Shown: piece by piece, positions 52,354-62,322 of the stretch
Position numbering within the stretch: the first letter of the stretch is position 1
Layout: each line of letters starts with the position of its first letter
Source of the DNA: Longimycelium tulufanense
GTDB lineage: Bacteria > Actinomycetota > Actinomycetes > Mycobacteriales > Pseudonocardiaceae
NCBI RefSeq assembly: GCF_014645795.1
Contig: NZ_BMMK01000007.1
Coordinates: 1-64,000 of the forward strand
Direction: 5' to 3'
DNA length: 64,000 bases
The notes under the pieces: model-generated
What the model saw: the letters and a program-made list of their open reading frames with translations, nothing else
Database searches by the model: none
What the model was told of the DNA's origin: nothing
Translations under genes and position numbers: made by a program

Positions 52354-54727
52354 GACGGAGGAGAACGGTGAACTCGGTGGCCAGCGCATCTCCGTTGGCG
52401 TCGCAGAACCAGTACTCGTGCCGTGCCGGGAGCGCCTCCACGATCTCGACGTGTGGCGCTGCCGGATCGATCTGTCGCAGTGCCGAATGCAGGACATGCG
52501 GGTGATCGATACTGACCCACTGGGGTGTGATCGTCCTGTCCGCCGCCGGACACACCTCCTCGAGGAAGAATTCCCTGGGGAGGCCATGGTCCCGACGCCA
52601 CTGCTCAGCCTCGGCAAGAAAGCCAACCGGGTCGGGTCTTGTGCCCGGCTGCGGAACCAGGCCCCGGCACAGCTCCCACCGGGCTCTGCGCCACACGACC
52701 CGCCCGCGCTGAACTCGCGGCTGGTACGTCATTTCGCCCCGCGGCGGCGCGAGATCGGCACTCCACCGTGCCGGGAGGGTCATCCACGGCGCTGACAACA
52801 GGCACAGGAGCTGGTCGATGCCGCCCAGGAGATGCGGTGCGACGGAGCCGGTGTAGGCGAACGCGGCGGACCCGGTGGAATCGTGCACCTGCAGTGTGCC
52901 GCTGTGCGGGTCGTGGATGAGGGAGAAGTGTCGGAGGTCGACCGTGTCCGTGGCGGCGTCACAGAGCCCGGGGCCCCACGCCGCGCGAGGCAGCGACCGC
53001 AGGGTAGGACGCTGGACCGTCACCCAGTCGGCCTGTGCGGACACCTGGTACACCCGGCATCCGGGGTGTTGGTCCGCCAGCCACCGTTCGATCGAGGTGG
53101 CGAGGTGGTCGTGCAGTGCCGGGACGGCGGCCCAGCGTGCCATCGGGCCAACCAGCCCGTCCCGGATGTCGTTGAGGACCAGGAGATACTTCCCCTGTTG
53201 CAGGGAGTCCGGGGTTTCCGCGGCGATCTGGAAGGACACGGTGCTCGCGGCGGGGCCGACCGTCCGGTGTCCACGCAGGGCCTCGACGCTCGGCACGGAG
53301 GTGGCAGGACGGGAGAACTCCCGCCGCATGGCCTGTGGATCGGTGTTCTCCAGGAAGCTGTAGCAGAAATCGAGAAGATCGGGAGCGCGACCACCGCGCC
53401 CGTGCAATGCGACGAAGTGGTCGACGAGCCTGTCATACAGGGCACGTCGACGTGTCTTGCTGGTCAACTCCGTCGAGACGTTGCGCAGCTCGGCGTGCAC
53501 GGAGGTGGGCAGCTGCGGGGTGCGATCGGCGCCATGCGCAACGACCTCGTCGAACAGTGGTACACCGGTCAGCCAGTCCGGGGGACGATGCCCCAGCGCA
53601 CGGAAACCACGCGCGAGGGTGGCACGGAACAACTCGACGTCGGCAGCACGTCGCCGCGGGTCGGTTGCACCGCCGATACCGGCCTCGAGATCGGCCAGGG
53701 CCTCCACGGTGTCCTTCACGGTTGACGGACTGTCGTTACTCGCCCCCTGGTCGCTGGACGCGTGGTCGCGGAAGGCTGGGAAGTGTGTCTCGTCGGCCAG
53801 TGCCCACGGAGTGACAGGGAGTACCAAGCCCTCACTGAGCAGTCGCCGGGCACTCCGCCAGCTCAGCCCGAGATCCACCGCCCGGGACAGGGGGAACGGA
53901 TCGGCGGGCAGAACCTGGAGCACCCACTTGGCAAGGCTGCAGTCGATCAGCTCGTCCTCGCGGAAGAATTCCGTGTGGGCGAACCCATACCGCCCCACAA
54001 CGCCACGAAGCCGGTTCCCCTTGGCCCGCAAGCTCGGGTTCCGCCGCACCAGCAGTGTTGTCGGCCCGTCGGAATGTTCGGCCCACACCCGCAGCAGTTC
54101 CATCGCCGCGGGCCGTGCCGAGGACACCGTCCTGTCGGCACCGTACGGTGGAGGTACCGAGGCGTCTGACGATGCGGGCAAGGCCGCAACCCCGAGGGTG
54201 GTCAAGGAACTGAACGGGCTGGTCTTCCGCGCGATACGTGCGAGGTAGCCGGCAGCCGTGTGGGCCAGGCGAGTGCCCCACCGAAGTGGCTGGCCGGGGT
54301 CATGGTCCAGTAGGAGGGTCGTGAACGTGGGGCTGGCCAGGGCCAAGCCGAGGGCGATTCGGGGTTGGCGTAGCCGGTCCAGCATCGTCCTCGCTGCGCT
54401 ACGGAGCTCGGTCTCGGCCACGCGCCGGGCCTCACCGAGGTGGTCCTGGTAGTCCTGCATCGCGTCGCTCCACCGCTGCAGGCGCAGCCCGGCCGCGTCG
54501 TCGAGGTCCCGGCGCAACCGGTCATGGAGGTCCTGGCTGGCGTCCGCGGCCAGTTGTTGCGCGGTGTGGAGGTGGTCCAGGGCGCTCCGCACGTGCCGCA
54601 GGGTCTGGCTGGCAGCCAGGGAGTCGAGCGCACGAACGGGCAGGCCGCAGCAGCGCACGATGGCCACGGAGGAGGCCAGGTGCCTCGTCGTGGTGTCACG
54701 GGAAGGTGCAGATGCCGTCGTGGTCAT
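52331..54727 (-). CDS. lanB: Split LanB glutamylation protein, copy 2
   Basis: 798 residues from the ATG at 54727. It parallels copy 1 along its whole length: IVRCCGLPVRALDSL, LAHTAAGYLARIARKTSPFS, YDRLVDHFVALHGRGG and RTVGPAASTVSFQIAAE. It must use glutamyl-tRNA like copy 1, but its own elimination partner is truncated, so it probably depends on the copy-1 partner at 40951. The start overlaps the stop of the upstream 75-residue ORF (ATGA). Confidence 0.92.
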   Translation of the reverse strand: MTTTASAPSRDTTTRHLASSVAIVRCCGLPVRALDSLAASQTLRHVRSALDHLHTAQQLAADASQDLHDRLRRDLDDAAGLRLQRWSDAMQDYQDHLGEARRVAETELRSAARTMLDRLRQPRIALGLALASPTFTTLLLDHDPGQPLRWGTRLAHTAAGYLARIARKTSPFSSLTTLGVAALPASSDASVPPPYGADRTVSSARPAAMELLRVWAEHSDGPTTLLVRRNPSLRAKGNRLRGVVGRYGFAHTEFFREDELIDCSLAKWVLQVLPADPFPLSRAVDLGLSWRSARRLLSEGLVLPVTPWALADETHFPAFRDHASSDQGASNDSPSTVKDTVEALADLEAGIGGATDPRRRAADVELFRATLARGFRALGHRPPDWLTGVPLFDEVVAHGADRTPQLPTSVHAELRNVSTELTSKTRRRALYDRLVDHFVALHGRGGRAPDLLDFCYSFLENTDPQAMRREFSRPATSVPSVEALRGHRTVGPAASTVSFQIAAETPDSLQQGKYLLVLNDIRDGLVGPMARWAAVPALHDHLATSIERWLADQHPGCRVYQVSAQADWVTVQRPTLRSLPRAAWGPGLCDAATDTVDLRHFSLIHDPHSGTLQVHDSTGSAAFAYTGSVAPHLLGGIDQLLCLLSAPWMTLPARWSADLAPPRGEMTYQPRVQRGRVVWRRARWELCRGLVPQPGTRPDPVGFLAEAEQWRRDHGLPREFFLEEVCPAADRTITPQWVSIDHPHVLHSALRQIDPAAPHVEIVEALPARHEYWFCDANGDALATEFTVLLRHGEEHLR

Positions 54728-54951
54728 CGCAGGCGCCACGTCCACGCTTCGTCCTCCGAGATCACATCGGTGGCTGCGAGGTGGGAGACGAGCAGGGAAA
54801 TCCGGTATGGCCACCCGCAAGCGGACTCCGGGGAGCGTTTGACGAAGCGTTCCGGGTCAACGGCGTGGGTGTGCGTGAACCTGGCGCCCGGCGCGGGCAG
54901 GGTGATACGGCCGGCGCCGGCCGGGGCCGCCTCGCGGGCGCGAGCTCGCAT
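54724..54951 (-). CDS. Small protein upstream of LanB copy 2
   Basis: 75 residues from the ATG at 54951, with GAGGAG upstream. Codon bias is strongly G/C at the third position. The sequence is basic at the N-terminus, has one Cys (SACGWPY) and ends in EDEAWTWRLR. It lacks a Ser/Thr/Cys-rich core and a clear RRE, so it is neither an obvious precursor nor an obvious leader-binding protein. Its translation is coupled to LanB. It may be an accessory subunit of the dehydratase. Confidence 0.6.
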   Translation of the reverse strand: MRARAREAAPAGAGRITLPAPGARFTHTHAVDPERFVKRSPESACGWPYRISLLVSHLAATDVISEDEAWTWRLR

Positions 54952-55692
54952 GATGGGGTTTCTCCTCAGCCTGGCTTTCTCCACGGCCTGACCGACCGAA
55001 TCCGCATCGACGCTAGAGCGGCGAATGCTTTTCGACAAGGCCTTCCGACTATCGGTGACGTTCTTCACGGGATATCGACAGGAGTCGAAGATCGAGAGGT
55101 CACGAGAATGCCTCTGATATGACCATCGCGAATGGTGTCCCGGGTACCCACCTCCGTCACGTGGCGGATTACCTGCCGGTAGGAATTGGCAGCGACAAGG
55201 CCATTTGCCGAGACATCTGTACAGGTCAGACGGGATGTACCAGGCGACACCGGGCGCTTCCCCACCCGTTGCGGACGATGCCGCCTCCTTGCTGGTAAGC
55301 ATTGCCTCAGCTACTGTTCCGTGGTGGCCTCCCGTGGGACGTTGTGCCACCTGGGCAGGTGAATAATCGACATGAGCTGCCGTTGTCCGGATGAGCTGCC
55401 GTTATCCGGGCGGTATCGGATGCCATGAGCCGATTGGCCGACAACAATTGTTGGGTGTCGTCGACTGGTCGCCACACGGCGTATGCGCTCGCCCGCCTCC
55501 GTGACCTTTGTCCAACACCGGCGGGCAACTCTGGTTGCCGCGCAGGACCGCGAACCCGGGCCATGAGCCGAGAAGGGACTCGCTGCTGTCCCAGAAGGAC
55601 CGGGCGTACTACCGGCCCTCCCGTGGTGCGGCGCTCCCACGCGACCGGCAACCGTGGCCCGCAGTTGCTTGCGGCACGGCGACTCCGGCGGG
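54952..55692. promoter_or_regulatory. Upstream region of the leftward RiPP operon
   Basis: 741 bases without a supported gene, lower in GC near 54960-55200. It contains the 19-bp tandem repeat at 55372-55409. The promoter of the leftward operon must lie here, as does the end of the LuxR-type regulator gene. Confidence 0.5.
55372..55409. repeat. 19-bp tandem direct repeat
   Basis: ATGAGCTGCCGTTGTCCGG is followed directly by ATGAGCTGCCGTTATCCGG, one mismatch in 19. It lies between the LAL regulator gene and the leftward operon, about 420 bases upstream of the first operon gene. Tandem direct repeats are typical of activator sites. Confidence 0.6.
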
Positions 55693-58515
55693 TCAGGTGC
55701 GACGCCGGCGGCGTTGGGTGAAGGCAGCGGCCAACTCGACGCGGGATTTCAGGCCGAGCTTGGCCAGGATGTTGGAGACGTGGGTCTGCACGGTGCGGCG
55801 GGAGACGAACAGCCGGGCGGCGACGGCCGGGTTGGACAGTCCCTGGGCCACCAGGTCGGCCACCTGTGACTCGGCTGGGGTGAGACTGTCCCAGCCGGTT
55901 GCGGCACGTCGTCGCCCCTCGCGTGCACCGCGATGGACGCCCAGGGTGCGCAACCTGGCCGCGGCGCGAACGGTGTTCCAGGAGGCGCCGAGCCGGGCGT
56001 AGCTGTCCATGGCGGTGTCCAGTGCCTGCTTGGCCTCGGTGTGGCGGCCGGCCGCGGCCAGCACGGCGGCTAGATCCTCCTGGTAGTGCGCGCGGAACAG
56101 CACCCAGGGGATCCGCTCGTAGGCATGGGCGGCGCTGCGCAACAGATCCGGTGCCTGCTCGAGGAGCCCGCGGCAGTGCCGCGCGGCGGCGAGTGTGCCC
56201 GGTGCTGCGCCGCCGTCCGCCATGCGCGCCTCCACCTCCAGGGTGAGCTCCTCGGCCAGGTCGCGACGTCCGGCGGCCAGAGCCAGGCCCACCGCGCCGG
56301 GTGCCAGCCACACCTGTTGCCGGCGCAGGGCCGGTGGTTGTGTCCGGAGCCAGTCGATGTAGCGCTGGATGCCTTGGCCGGGCTTGTGGTTCGCCTGGTC
56401 GTAAAGGCGTTGTGCCCAGGGGAGGAGGAACTCGAAGAACGTCGCGGCCGAGGATGTGGGGACCGCGTGCTCGGCCGCGGTGAGGTGCGTCCTCGCGGTC
56501 GTGCTGTCCTGGCGGTGAATGGCGATGACGGCCGCCAGTCCGTGCAAAGCACGGGTCATCCAGCTGGTAGGCAGGTCGAGCCCGACCTGGATCTCGTCGC
56601 GGGCGGCGTCCCAGTGTCCGGTGGCGAACAGCAGGAAGGCCCGGGCGAAGCGGCAGTCCGGTAGTCGGCTCGGCCAACGGTCCTCCGCGATCGTGTGGGC
56701 CTGCGCGATCGCCTGTTCGGCCTCGTTGGGTTGGAGCAGATCCAGCAGGCAGTAGGCGCGGACGAGGTGGAGCGCGATGAGCTTGTCCCCGGCGACGTCG
56801 GCGCCTTGGACGTAGTGGAAGGCACGCTCGACGAGGTCGAGCGCGGTGGCCGGGTCTCCCCGATGGTGGTGGATGGCCGCCAGTGTCGTGTGGGCGGTCA
56901 TCAGCGCATCGACCTCGCCGAGCGGGGCGGCCGAGGCCATGGCCTGGCGGGCCAGGTTCTCGGCGTCTGTCATCTCGCCCATGGTGAACAGGGCCATTGA
57001 TCCGAAGGCTTCGAACCGGGCGGTGTCACCGGGTGCGAGCGCGAGGTGCTCGAGCGCGTGCATCGCGGTCCCGGCCGCCAGATCGGGACGGCCGCGTGCA
57101 AAGCAGGCGCCGGCCAGGACCCAGCGCGCGCTGATCTGGGTGGCTGGGTCTGGGTGGCGGGCCAGGGCCTGTTGGGCGTGGTGTTCGGCCTCGTCGGCCC
57201 GACCGGCCTGCAGCAGGGCGTCGGCCAGGTGGACCCGCAGGGACCCGAGCCGGGCATCGGTGGGGGTGGCCAGCCGGACCGCCCGCTCCAGCAGCGTGAT
57301 CGCCGTGTCGGGCAGGCGGGCGATCAGCGCGGTGGCGTGGTCGTACAGCCAGGCCAGCAGTCGGGGGCTGCCCGAGGGGGTGCCCGCGACCAAGTGCTCG
57401 ACCACGCGCTCCAAGGGGGCGCCGGCCGCTCCGAGGGCGAGCCCGGCCTCCAGGTGCATCGCCGCCCGGATCTCCGCGGGCAGTCCCTGGTAGAGGCCCT
57501 GCCGGACAAGGTCGAGGGTGAAAGTCAGCCGGCCGTCGCGCTCGGTGAGAACGCCGGCGTCGATGGCGCCGAACATGGTGCGGACGACGTCGGTGGGGGT
57601 ACGGCCGGTGAGGGCGGCGAGGTCCTCGGCCGTGGCGTTGGATCCCAGCAGGGCCGCAGCGCGCAGCACCTGGAGGGTGTCGACCGGCAGCAGGTCCAGC
57701 CGGCGCAGGACGGTTTCCCGCACTAATTCCGGGAGGTGTTCGGAGGCCACGTCGGCGACCTCGTCGGTGAGCTGGAGACCGTCGTGGCGGAGTTGGTCGA
57801 TCAGCTCGCGAATGTGCCGCGGGTTGCCGCCGCACGCCTCCAGCAGGCCGGACAGTCGTGGGCCCGGCCGGGTTTCCAACAACTGCGCGGCCAGTTCCCG
57901 GGTCGCGGTGCCGTCCAGGGGCGGCAGGGACAGCACGGTGGCGCCGTGGTCGAGGACGCTGCGGCGCAACGGTCCCAGCAGGCTGGAACGCGTTGTCGGG
58001 CGGGACGCGGTGACCAGCAGGAGGGGCAGCCGGTGCAGGGTCTTGCCCAGGTGGTGGAGGACCTGCATGGTCGCCTGGTCGACCCAGTGCAGGTTGTCGA
58101 CGATCATCAGCGCGGCGTGGTTGGTGCACAGCGTGTTCACCAGCGCCAGGATCGGCTCGATGAGGTGCAGGTGACCGGGCCCGGCGAGGCCGGCGGTGCT
58201 CAGTTCTTTCCGCATCTGGTGGGCCAGGGCGGCGCGCCGCGCGTCGGTCGAGGTCGGTGTCAGGTCGAGGCAGGACGCTGCGGCGGCGAAGGGCAGGTCG
58301 CGTTCCATCTCTTCGGCGGCACCGGAGAACACCTGCAGGCCCTGGTGGTCGGCGTCGTCGGCGAGGACCTCCAACAGCATGGTCTTGCCGATGCCGGGTT
58401 CTCCTTCCACCAGCACGGCATGCCCGGTGCCTGCGGCGGCGGTACTGAGTAGCTGGCGCAGGTGCTGCAGCTCGGTGGTCCGACCGAGTAGCGGGGCGGG
58501 GGTGAGGCGGGTCAT
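55693..58515 (-). CDS. LuxR-family LAL-type transcriptional regulator
   Basis: 940 residues from the ATG at 58515. Walker A GEPGIGKT is at residues 38-45 and Walker B in the LMIVDNLHWVDQ segment. A long TPR-like helical centre follows, and the C-terminal LuxR helix-turn-helix is LTPAESQVADLVAQGLSNPA through TVQTHVSNILAKLGL. Large ATP-binding LuxR regulators activate secondary-metabolite clusters. It lies just upstream of the leftward RiPP operon on the same strand and is the best candidate activator. Confidence 0.93.
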   Translation of the reverse strand: MTRLTPAPLLGRTTELQHLRQLLSTAAAGTGHAVLVEGEPGIGKTMLLEVLADDADHQGLQVFSGAAEEMERDLPFAAAASCLDLTPTSTDARRAALAHQMRKELSTAGLAGPGHLHLIEPILALVNTLCTNHAALMIVDNLHWVDQATMQVLHHLGKTLHRLPLLLVTASRPTTRSSLLGPLRRSVLDHGATVLSLPPLDGTATRELAAQLLETRPGPRLSGLLEACGGNPRHIRELIDQLRHDGLQLTDEVADVASEHLPELVRETVLRRLDLLPVDTLQVLRAAALLGSNATAEDLAALTGRTPTDVVRTMFGAIDAGVLTERDGRLTFTLDLVRQGLYQGLPAEIRAAMHLEAGLALGAAGAPLERVVEHLVAGTPSGSPRLLAWLYDHATALIARLPDTAITLLERAVRLATPTDARLGSLRVHLADALLQAGRADEAEHHAQQALARHPDPATQISARWVLAGACFARGRPDLAAGTAMHALEHLALAPGDTARFEAFGSMALFTMGEMTDAENLARQAMASAAPLGEVDALMTAHTTLAAIHHHRGDPATALDLVERAFHYVQGADVAGDKLIALHLVRAYCLLDLLQPNEAEQAIAQAHTIAEDRWPSRLPDCRFARAFLLFATGHWDAARDEIQVGLDLPTSWMTRALHGLAAVIAIHRQDSTTARTHLTAAEHAVPTSSAATFFEFLLPWAQRLYDQANHKPGQGIQRYIDWLRTQPPALRRQQVWLAPGAVGLALAAGRRDLAEELTLEVEARMADGGAAPGTLAAARHCRGLLEQAPDLLRSAAHAYERIPWVLFRAHYQEDLAAVLAAAGRHTEAKQALDTAMDSYARLGASWNTVRAAARLRTLGVHRGAREGRRRAATGWDSLTPAESQVADLVAQGLSNPAVAARLFVSRRTVQTHVSNILAKLGLKSRVELAAAFTQRRRRRT

Positions 58516-59044
58516 GGCGTCACCGGCGGGGTGGGAATGGAGTGGAACGGATCGCCGACTTCGCTTCGCGGGCCGGGCCGCACCGACTCGGGCGGGAACA
58601 ATATGAACTCCTGATAAGTGAGTGCACCTATTTGAAAATCTGATAGATTCACACCAGAGAACCTGGTACAAGAAACCCAGGCAGCGAAACTCTGATACCA
58701 CTCCCAAGCCATGCCAACCAACCTCGCACCTGCGCGTCTCGTCGCGCGACGGGAAATCGGCCACCAGTCTATCAATACCGGACTGACCGCCCGGTCACGA
58801 AACATGTTCATCGGCCGTATATCGATGTTGCGTCCCCCGAGCAAGGCCCCGGCTAGAGATGAACGAGCTCGCCATCGTTGTCGGCTCCGCACGTCGAGAG
58901 TTCACGATCACGTCATCCCGGTGACCTCTCAACGACACCTGTTCTTCTTGAGCACCGAAGTAGCCCCTGATGCGGCCGCAGCGATGCGTCCGGTGCCGCC
59001 GAACCCGAGCGGCCGATCATCGGCCCAGCTGATAAGGACCATCG
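58516..59044. other. Intergenic region between divergent genes
   Basis: 529 bases with no gene. An AT-rich part at 58610-58700 probably holds the LAL regulator promoter. The M1 peptidase has AAGGA 6 bases before its ATG. Confidence 0.5.
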
Positions 59045-60496
59045 ATGTTGGCACGTACCACGAATCATGCCCTGCGTCTTCTTGCCGTGCTCGTCGCGGC
59101 CTTGGCCCTGGTGGCCACCACCGGCGCCGCCGCTCCGGCCAGCCCTACACCGTCCGGCCTGGGCGATCCCTATCTGCCCGACGACGGCAACGTCGGCTAC
59201 GAGGTCCAGCATTACGACATCCGGCTGCGCTACCAGCCCTCCAGCGACCGGCTCGACGGCACCACCGTGATCACGGCGGTCTCCACCCAGGAGCTGCCCG
59301 AGTTCAGCCTCGACTTCGCACTGCAAGCCAGCTCGGTCCAGGTGAACGGCTCGGCGGTCAAGTTCTTCCGGCAGCAGGACCACAAGCTCACCGCCGTCCT
59401 GCCGACCGCCCTGGCCAAGGGTGATCACTTCACCGTCGCCGTCGCCTATGCCGATACCCCCTCCCAGGTCGTGGTGGACGGCCAGACAGCGTGGCTGCAC
59501 ACCCCCGACGGAGCGCTCGCGGTGGGCCAACCCCACATCGCCACCTGGTGGTTTCCCAGCAATGACCACCCCTCGAACAAAGCGACCTTCGATATCGCGG
59601 TCACGGTTCCCGAGGGCACGCAGGTGCTGTCCAACGGCGTGTTGGCAAGTACCGATCACCAGGAGGACGGCTGGGCGCGATGGCACTGGCGCAGCAGCTT
59701 TCCGATGACGACCTATCTGGTGTTTCTCGCGATCGGCAATTACGAGATCAACAGCACCGTTCTCCCGGACGGAAAACCGTTCGTCACCGCCTACAGCACT
59801 CGGTTGGGCGAGCTTGCGGACCGCGCGAAGGCAAGCGTCGAGCGGACCCCGGAGATCCTCAGTTTCCTCAGTGAACGATTTGGCCCGTACCCCTTCGAGG
59901 CCGCCGGTGGAGTCGTTCCGGCCGAAGGCATTGAGGATTCCCTGGAGAACCAGACACGACCCACTTACCGCAAGGAGTACTTCGCGGAGGAGGAAGATTC
60001 CGACATCGTGCTGCACGAGAACGTCCACCAGTGGTTCGGCAACGCGGTCTCGGTCCAGAACTGGCGCAACATCTGGCTGAACGAGGGGTTTGCCAACTAC
60101 GCCGAGTGGCTGTGGTCGGAGGCCCAGGGCCAGAACAGCGCCCAGCAGCTCTTCGACGAGGAGTACGCCAGCCGCCCGGACAGTGACCCGTTCTGGCAGG
60201 TTGCGCCCGGGGATCCGGGCAAGGACAACCTGTTCCACGACGCCGTCTACATCCGCGGTGCCATGGCCCTGCACCAGTTGCGGACCACGGTCGGCGATGA
60301 CACGTTCTTCGCGATCCTGCGGACGTGGGTGGCCGAGAAGATCTACCAGAACGCCACAATCGAGGAGTTCATCGCCGTCGCGGAGCGCGTGTCCGGGCAA
60401 CGGCTCGGGGGCCTGTTCGAGGACTGGCTGTTTCGTAAGGCAAAGCCAAGTGCCCGAGAGCACCGGATCGGTGCGCACGTCGCTGTGTCACACTAG
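59045..60496 (+). CDS. Secreted M1-family metalloaminopeptidase
   Basis: 483 residues. A signal peptide of about 30 residues has an ALRLLAVLVAALALVA core. The zinc site is HENVH (about 324-328) with the third ligand in LNEGFANY (about E347). The usual GAMEN substrate motif is degraded to GGVVPAEGIED but is followed by the conserved NQTRPTY. The C-terminal helical domain of larger M1 enzymes is absent, as in other short actinobacterial members. It hydrolyses peptides outside the cell and could trim a leader peptide, though it may just be a neighbour. Confidence 0.93.
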   Translation: MLARTTNHALRLLAVLVAALALVATTGAAAPASPTPSGLGDPYLPDDGNVGYEVQHYDIRLRYQPSSDRLDGTTVITAVSTQELPEFSLDFALQASSVQVNGSAVKFFRQQDHKLTAVLPTALAKGDHFTVAVAYADTPSQVVVDGQTAWLHTPDGALAVGQPHIATWWFPSNDHPSNKATFDIAVTVPEGTQVLSNGVLASTDHQEDGWARWHWRSSFPMTTYLVFLAIGNYEINSTVLPDGKPFVTAYSTRLGELADRAKASVERTPEILSFLSERFGPYPFEAAGGVVPAEGIEDSLENQTRPTYRKEYFAEEEDSDIVLHENVHQWFGNAVSVQNWRNIWLNEGFANYAEWLWSEAQGQNSAQQLFDEEYASRPDSDPFWQVAPGDPGKDNLFHDAVYIRGAMALHQLRTTVGDDTFFAILRTWVAEKIYQNATIEEFIAVAERVSGQRLGGLFEDWLFRKAKPSAREHRIGAHVAVSH

Positions 60497-60655
60497 CCGT
60501 CCCCGCCCGGTACGGGCGCCGCCGGGTCTGTCCGGCCCAACGTGGGGTTGCACAAGATTCGGCACACGGGTGGGTTGCTGTGCCTTCGTAGAGCCGCGGC
60601 TCACCCTCGTACGGACGCGGTGCCGATGACCGCCGGCAGGCAGTGACCCGACGCG

Positions 60656-61312
60656 TTAGTTCGCCCCGACCCGCATCGGAGACAGGACGTCACGCAGCGC
60701 CTCCGTGGTGAGCACGACACCGCAGTTGCGGGCCACGTAGGACAACGCCTGGTCGTGGTCGGGGCGGGAGAAGGCCGCGACGGCGTCGGCCACGAAGAAG
60801 ACCTCGATGTCCCTGCTGAAGGCGTCCAATGCGGTCATCAGGCACCCGATGTGGGCATAGACCCCGCTCACGATGAGCTGGTCACGCCCCTGATCCCGCA
60901 ACAGGTCCTCCAGGCCCGACCGGAAGAAGGCGCTGTAACGCCACTTGGTCAGCACGGTATCCTCGTCGCTCGGGGCGAGTTCGGGGATGACTGAGGTGTT
61001 CCCCTCGGTACGCTCCATCCCGGGTCCCCACATGTCGAGCAGTAGACCTCTGTCCTCTTTGGACATGGATCCTGGTTGCGCGGTGTAGACGACGGGAACG
61101 CCACGATCGGCGCAGGTCCTCTTCAACGTGGCTACGTTGTCGACGAGTTCCGGTACGGGCGACTGGTCGACGGCGAAGGTGGTGACGAAGTAGGACTGCA
61201 TGTCGTGGATCAGCAGAACGGCACGATCCGACGACGGTGTCCACCTCACCTTGCTTTCCGGCAGTTCGCCGTGCGAAGGCAGCGGGTAGGGGCGGATGGA
61301 GGGGATGGGCAT
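60656..61312 (-). CDS. Isochorismatase (EntB/PhzD-like)
   Basis: 218 residues from the ATG at 61312, with AAGGGAGA upstream. The fold markers are [20 protein letters not shown] and [12 protein letters not shown]. The YAHIGC motif with Gly replacing the cysteine nucleophile is diagnostic of true isochorismatases such as EntB and PhzD. The carrier domain fused to EntB is absent. It makes 2,3-dihydro-2,3-dihydroxybenzoate (or the amino analogue), used by the adjacent dehydrogenase. Confidence 0.92.
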   Translation of the reverse strand: MPIPSIRPYPLPSHGELPESKVRWTPSSDRAVLLIHDMQSYFVTTFAVDQSPVPELVDNVATLKRTCADRGVPVVYTAQPGSMSKEDRGLLLDMWGPGMERTEGNTSVIPELAPSDEDTVLTKWRYSAFFRSGLEDLLRDQGRDQLIVSGVYAHIGCLMTALDAFSRDIEVFFVADAVAAFSRPDHDQALSYVARNCGVVLTTEALRDVLSPMRVGAN

Positions 61313-61337
61313 GGTTGTCTCCCTTGCCGGGTATGGG

Positions 61338-62114
61338 TCAGCAACCCAACGCTGCGCCACCGTCGACGCAGATGTTTTCCATCGTGATGTGCCGTGCTCG
61401 GTCGGACAGCAGGAAATGCACCACGTCGGCGATGTCGTTCGGGCTTGCGATTCGCCCGAGCGGTATGCCGACCCGGAAGCTGTCGGGATCGCCGCCGATG
61501 GCGGGCCTGCGATCCTGCGCCGAAGACCCCAGCAGGTCCAGCATGGGGGTGTCGGTGGAGCCGGGCGACACGACGTTGCAGCGGATCCCGTGCCGCGCGA
61601 GTTCGAGGCCCAGACACCGGGTGAACATGGCTGCCGCGGCCTTGGACGCCGCGTATGCGGACATCATCGTCCTCGGCACTCGAGACGCGTTCGAGGCCAC
61701 GGTAACGATGCTGCCGCGGTTGCGGCGGAGCAGACGCGTGGCGACCGAACGGCTGAAGTAGAAGACCGCGTCTGTGTTGACCGCGAAGGTGTCCCGCCAT
61801 GCCGCGTCGTCCAGCTCCACCGTGGAGCCGGGACGGAGCACGCCGGCCACGTTCACCAGATGCTCGACGGGGCCTACCTCGCGCTCGGTCCGGTCGATCA
61901 CCTCCTCGACCGCGGACGAGTCGGTCGCATCAACCAGGTACGCGATGAGACGATGGCCGGACTCCCCCAGCTCGTGTTGCAGACGTTCCAGGGTGGCCCC
62001 GGAGCTGTCCACCGCGACAACGGTGTGGTCCTCCAGGCACAACCTGCGGGCCACCGCTGAGCCAATGCCGCCGGCGGCCCCGGTGACCACGGTGATCCTC
62101 TCGGGTACGGACAA
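61338..62114 (-). CDS. entA: 2,3-dihydro-2,3-dihydroxybenzoate dehydrogenase
   Basis: 258 residues from TTG 62114, where GGAGG lies 5 bases upstream; another TTG at 62159 would add 15 residues. NAD motif GAAGGIG, catalytic Ser in VASNASR and YAASK are present. The ending VDGGAALG and the [19 protein letters not shown] block match EntA/DhbA. It oxidises the isochorismatase product to 2,3-dihydroxybenzoate, a catecholate siderophore precursor. The isochorismatase gene starts 26 bases after its stop. Confidence 0.9.
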   Translation of the reverse strand: MSVPERITVVTGAAGGIGSAVARRLCLEDHTVVAVDSSGATLERLQHELGESGHRLIAYLVDATDSSAVEEVIDRTEREVGPVEHLVNVAGVLRPGSTVELDDAAWRDTFAVNTDAVFYFSRSVATRLLRRNRGSIVTVASNASRVPRTMMSAYAASKAAAAMFTRCLGLELARHGIRCNVVSPGSTDTPMLDLLGSSAQDRRPAIGGDPDSFRVGIPLGRIASPNDIADVVHFLLSDRARHITMENICVDGGAALGC

Positions 62115-62322
62115 GTGCGCCTCCAGCTTGTCAACAGTGAGTTCACCGGGTGATGTCAATGCGTGTATCAGCGCGGGCGCGACCGTGCTCTCCGCCGCCG
62201 GGCAGCACAGTGCGCCGGCTCGTGCCGGTGGTTGCGCTGCCCGGCGGCTGCGCCTGGCGCCCTCGACCAGTGGCGTCGTTTCGGGGGCTAGGGCCCCGGG
62301 TGTGCGAGACCGCCGGGAGCCG

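Noticed and set aside
54952..55350. N-terminal extension of the 75-residue ORF or a separate precursor
   Set aside because: The upstream part has poor codon bias and weak start sites; the ATG at 54951 has a strong GAGGAG site.
55307..56677. 456-residue minus-strand frame overlapping the LAL gene end
   Set aside because: Pro/Arg/Gly-rich with no motifs; a frame shadow of the regulator.
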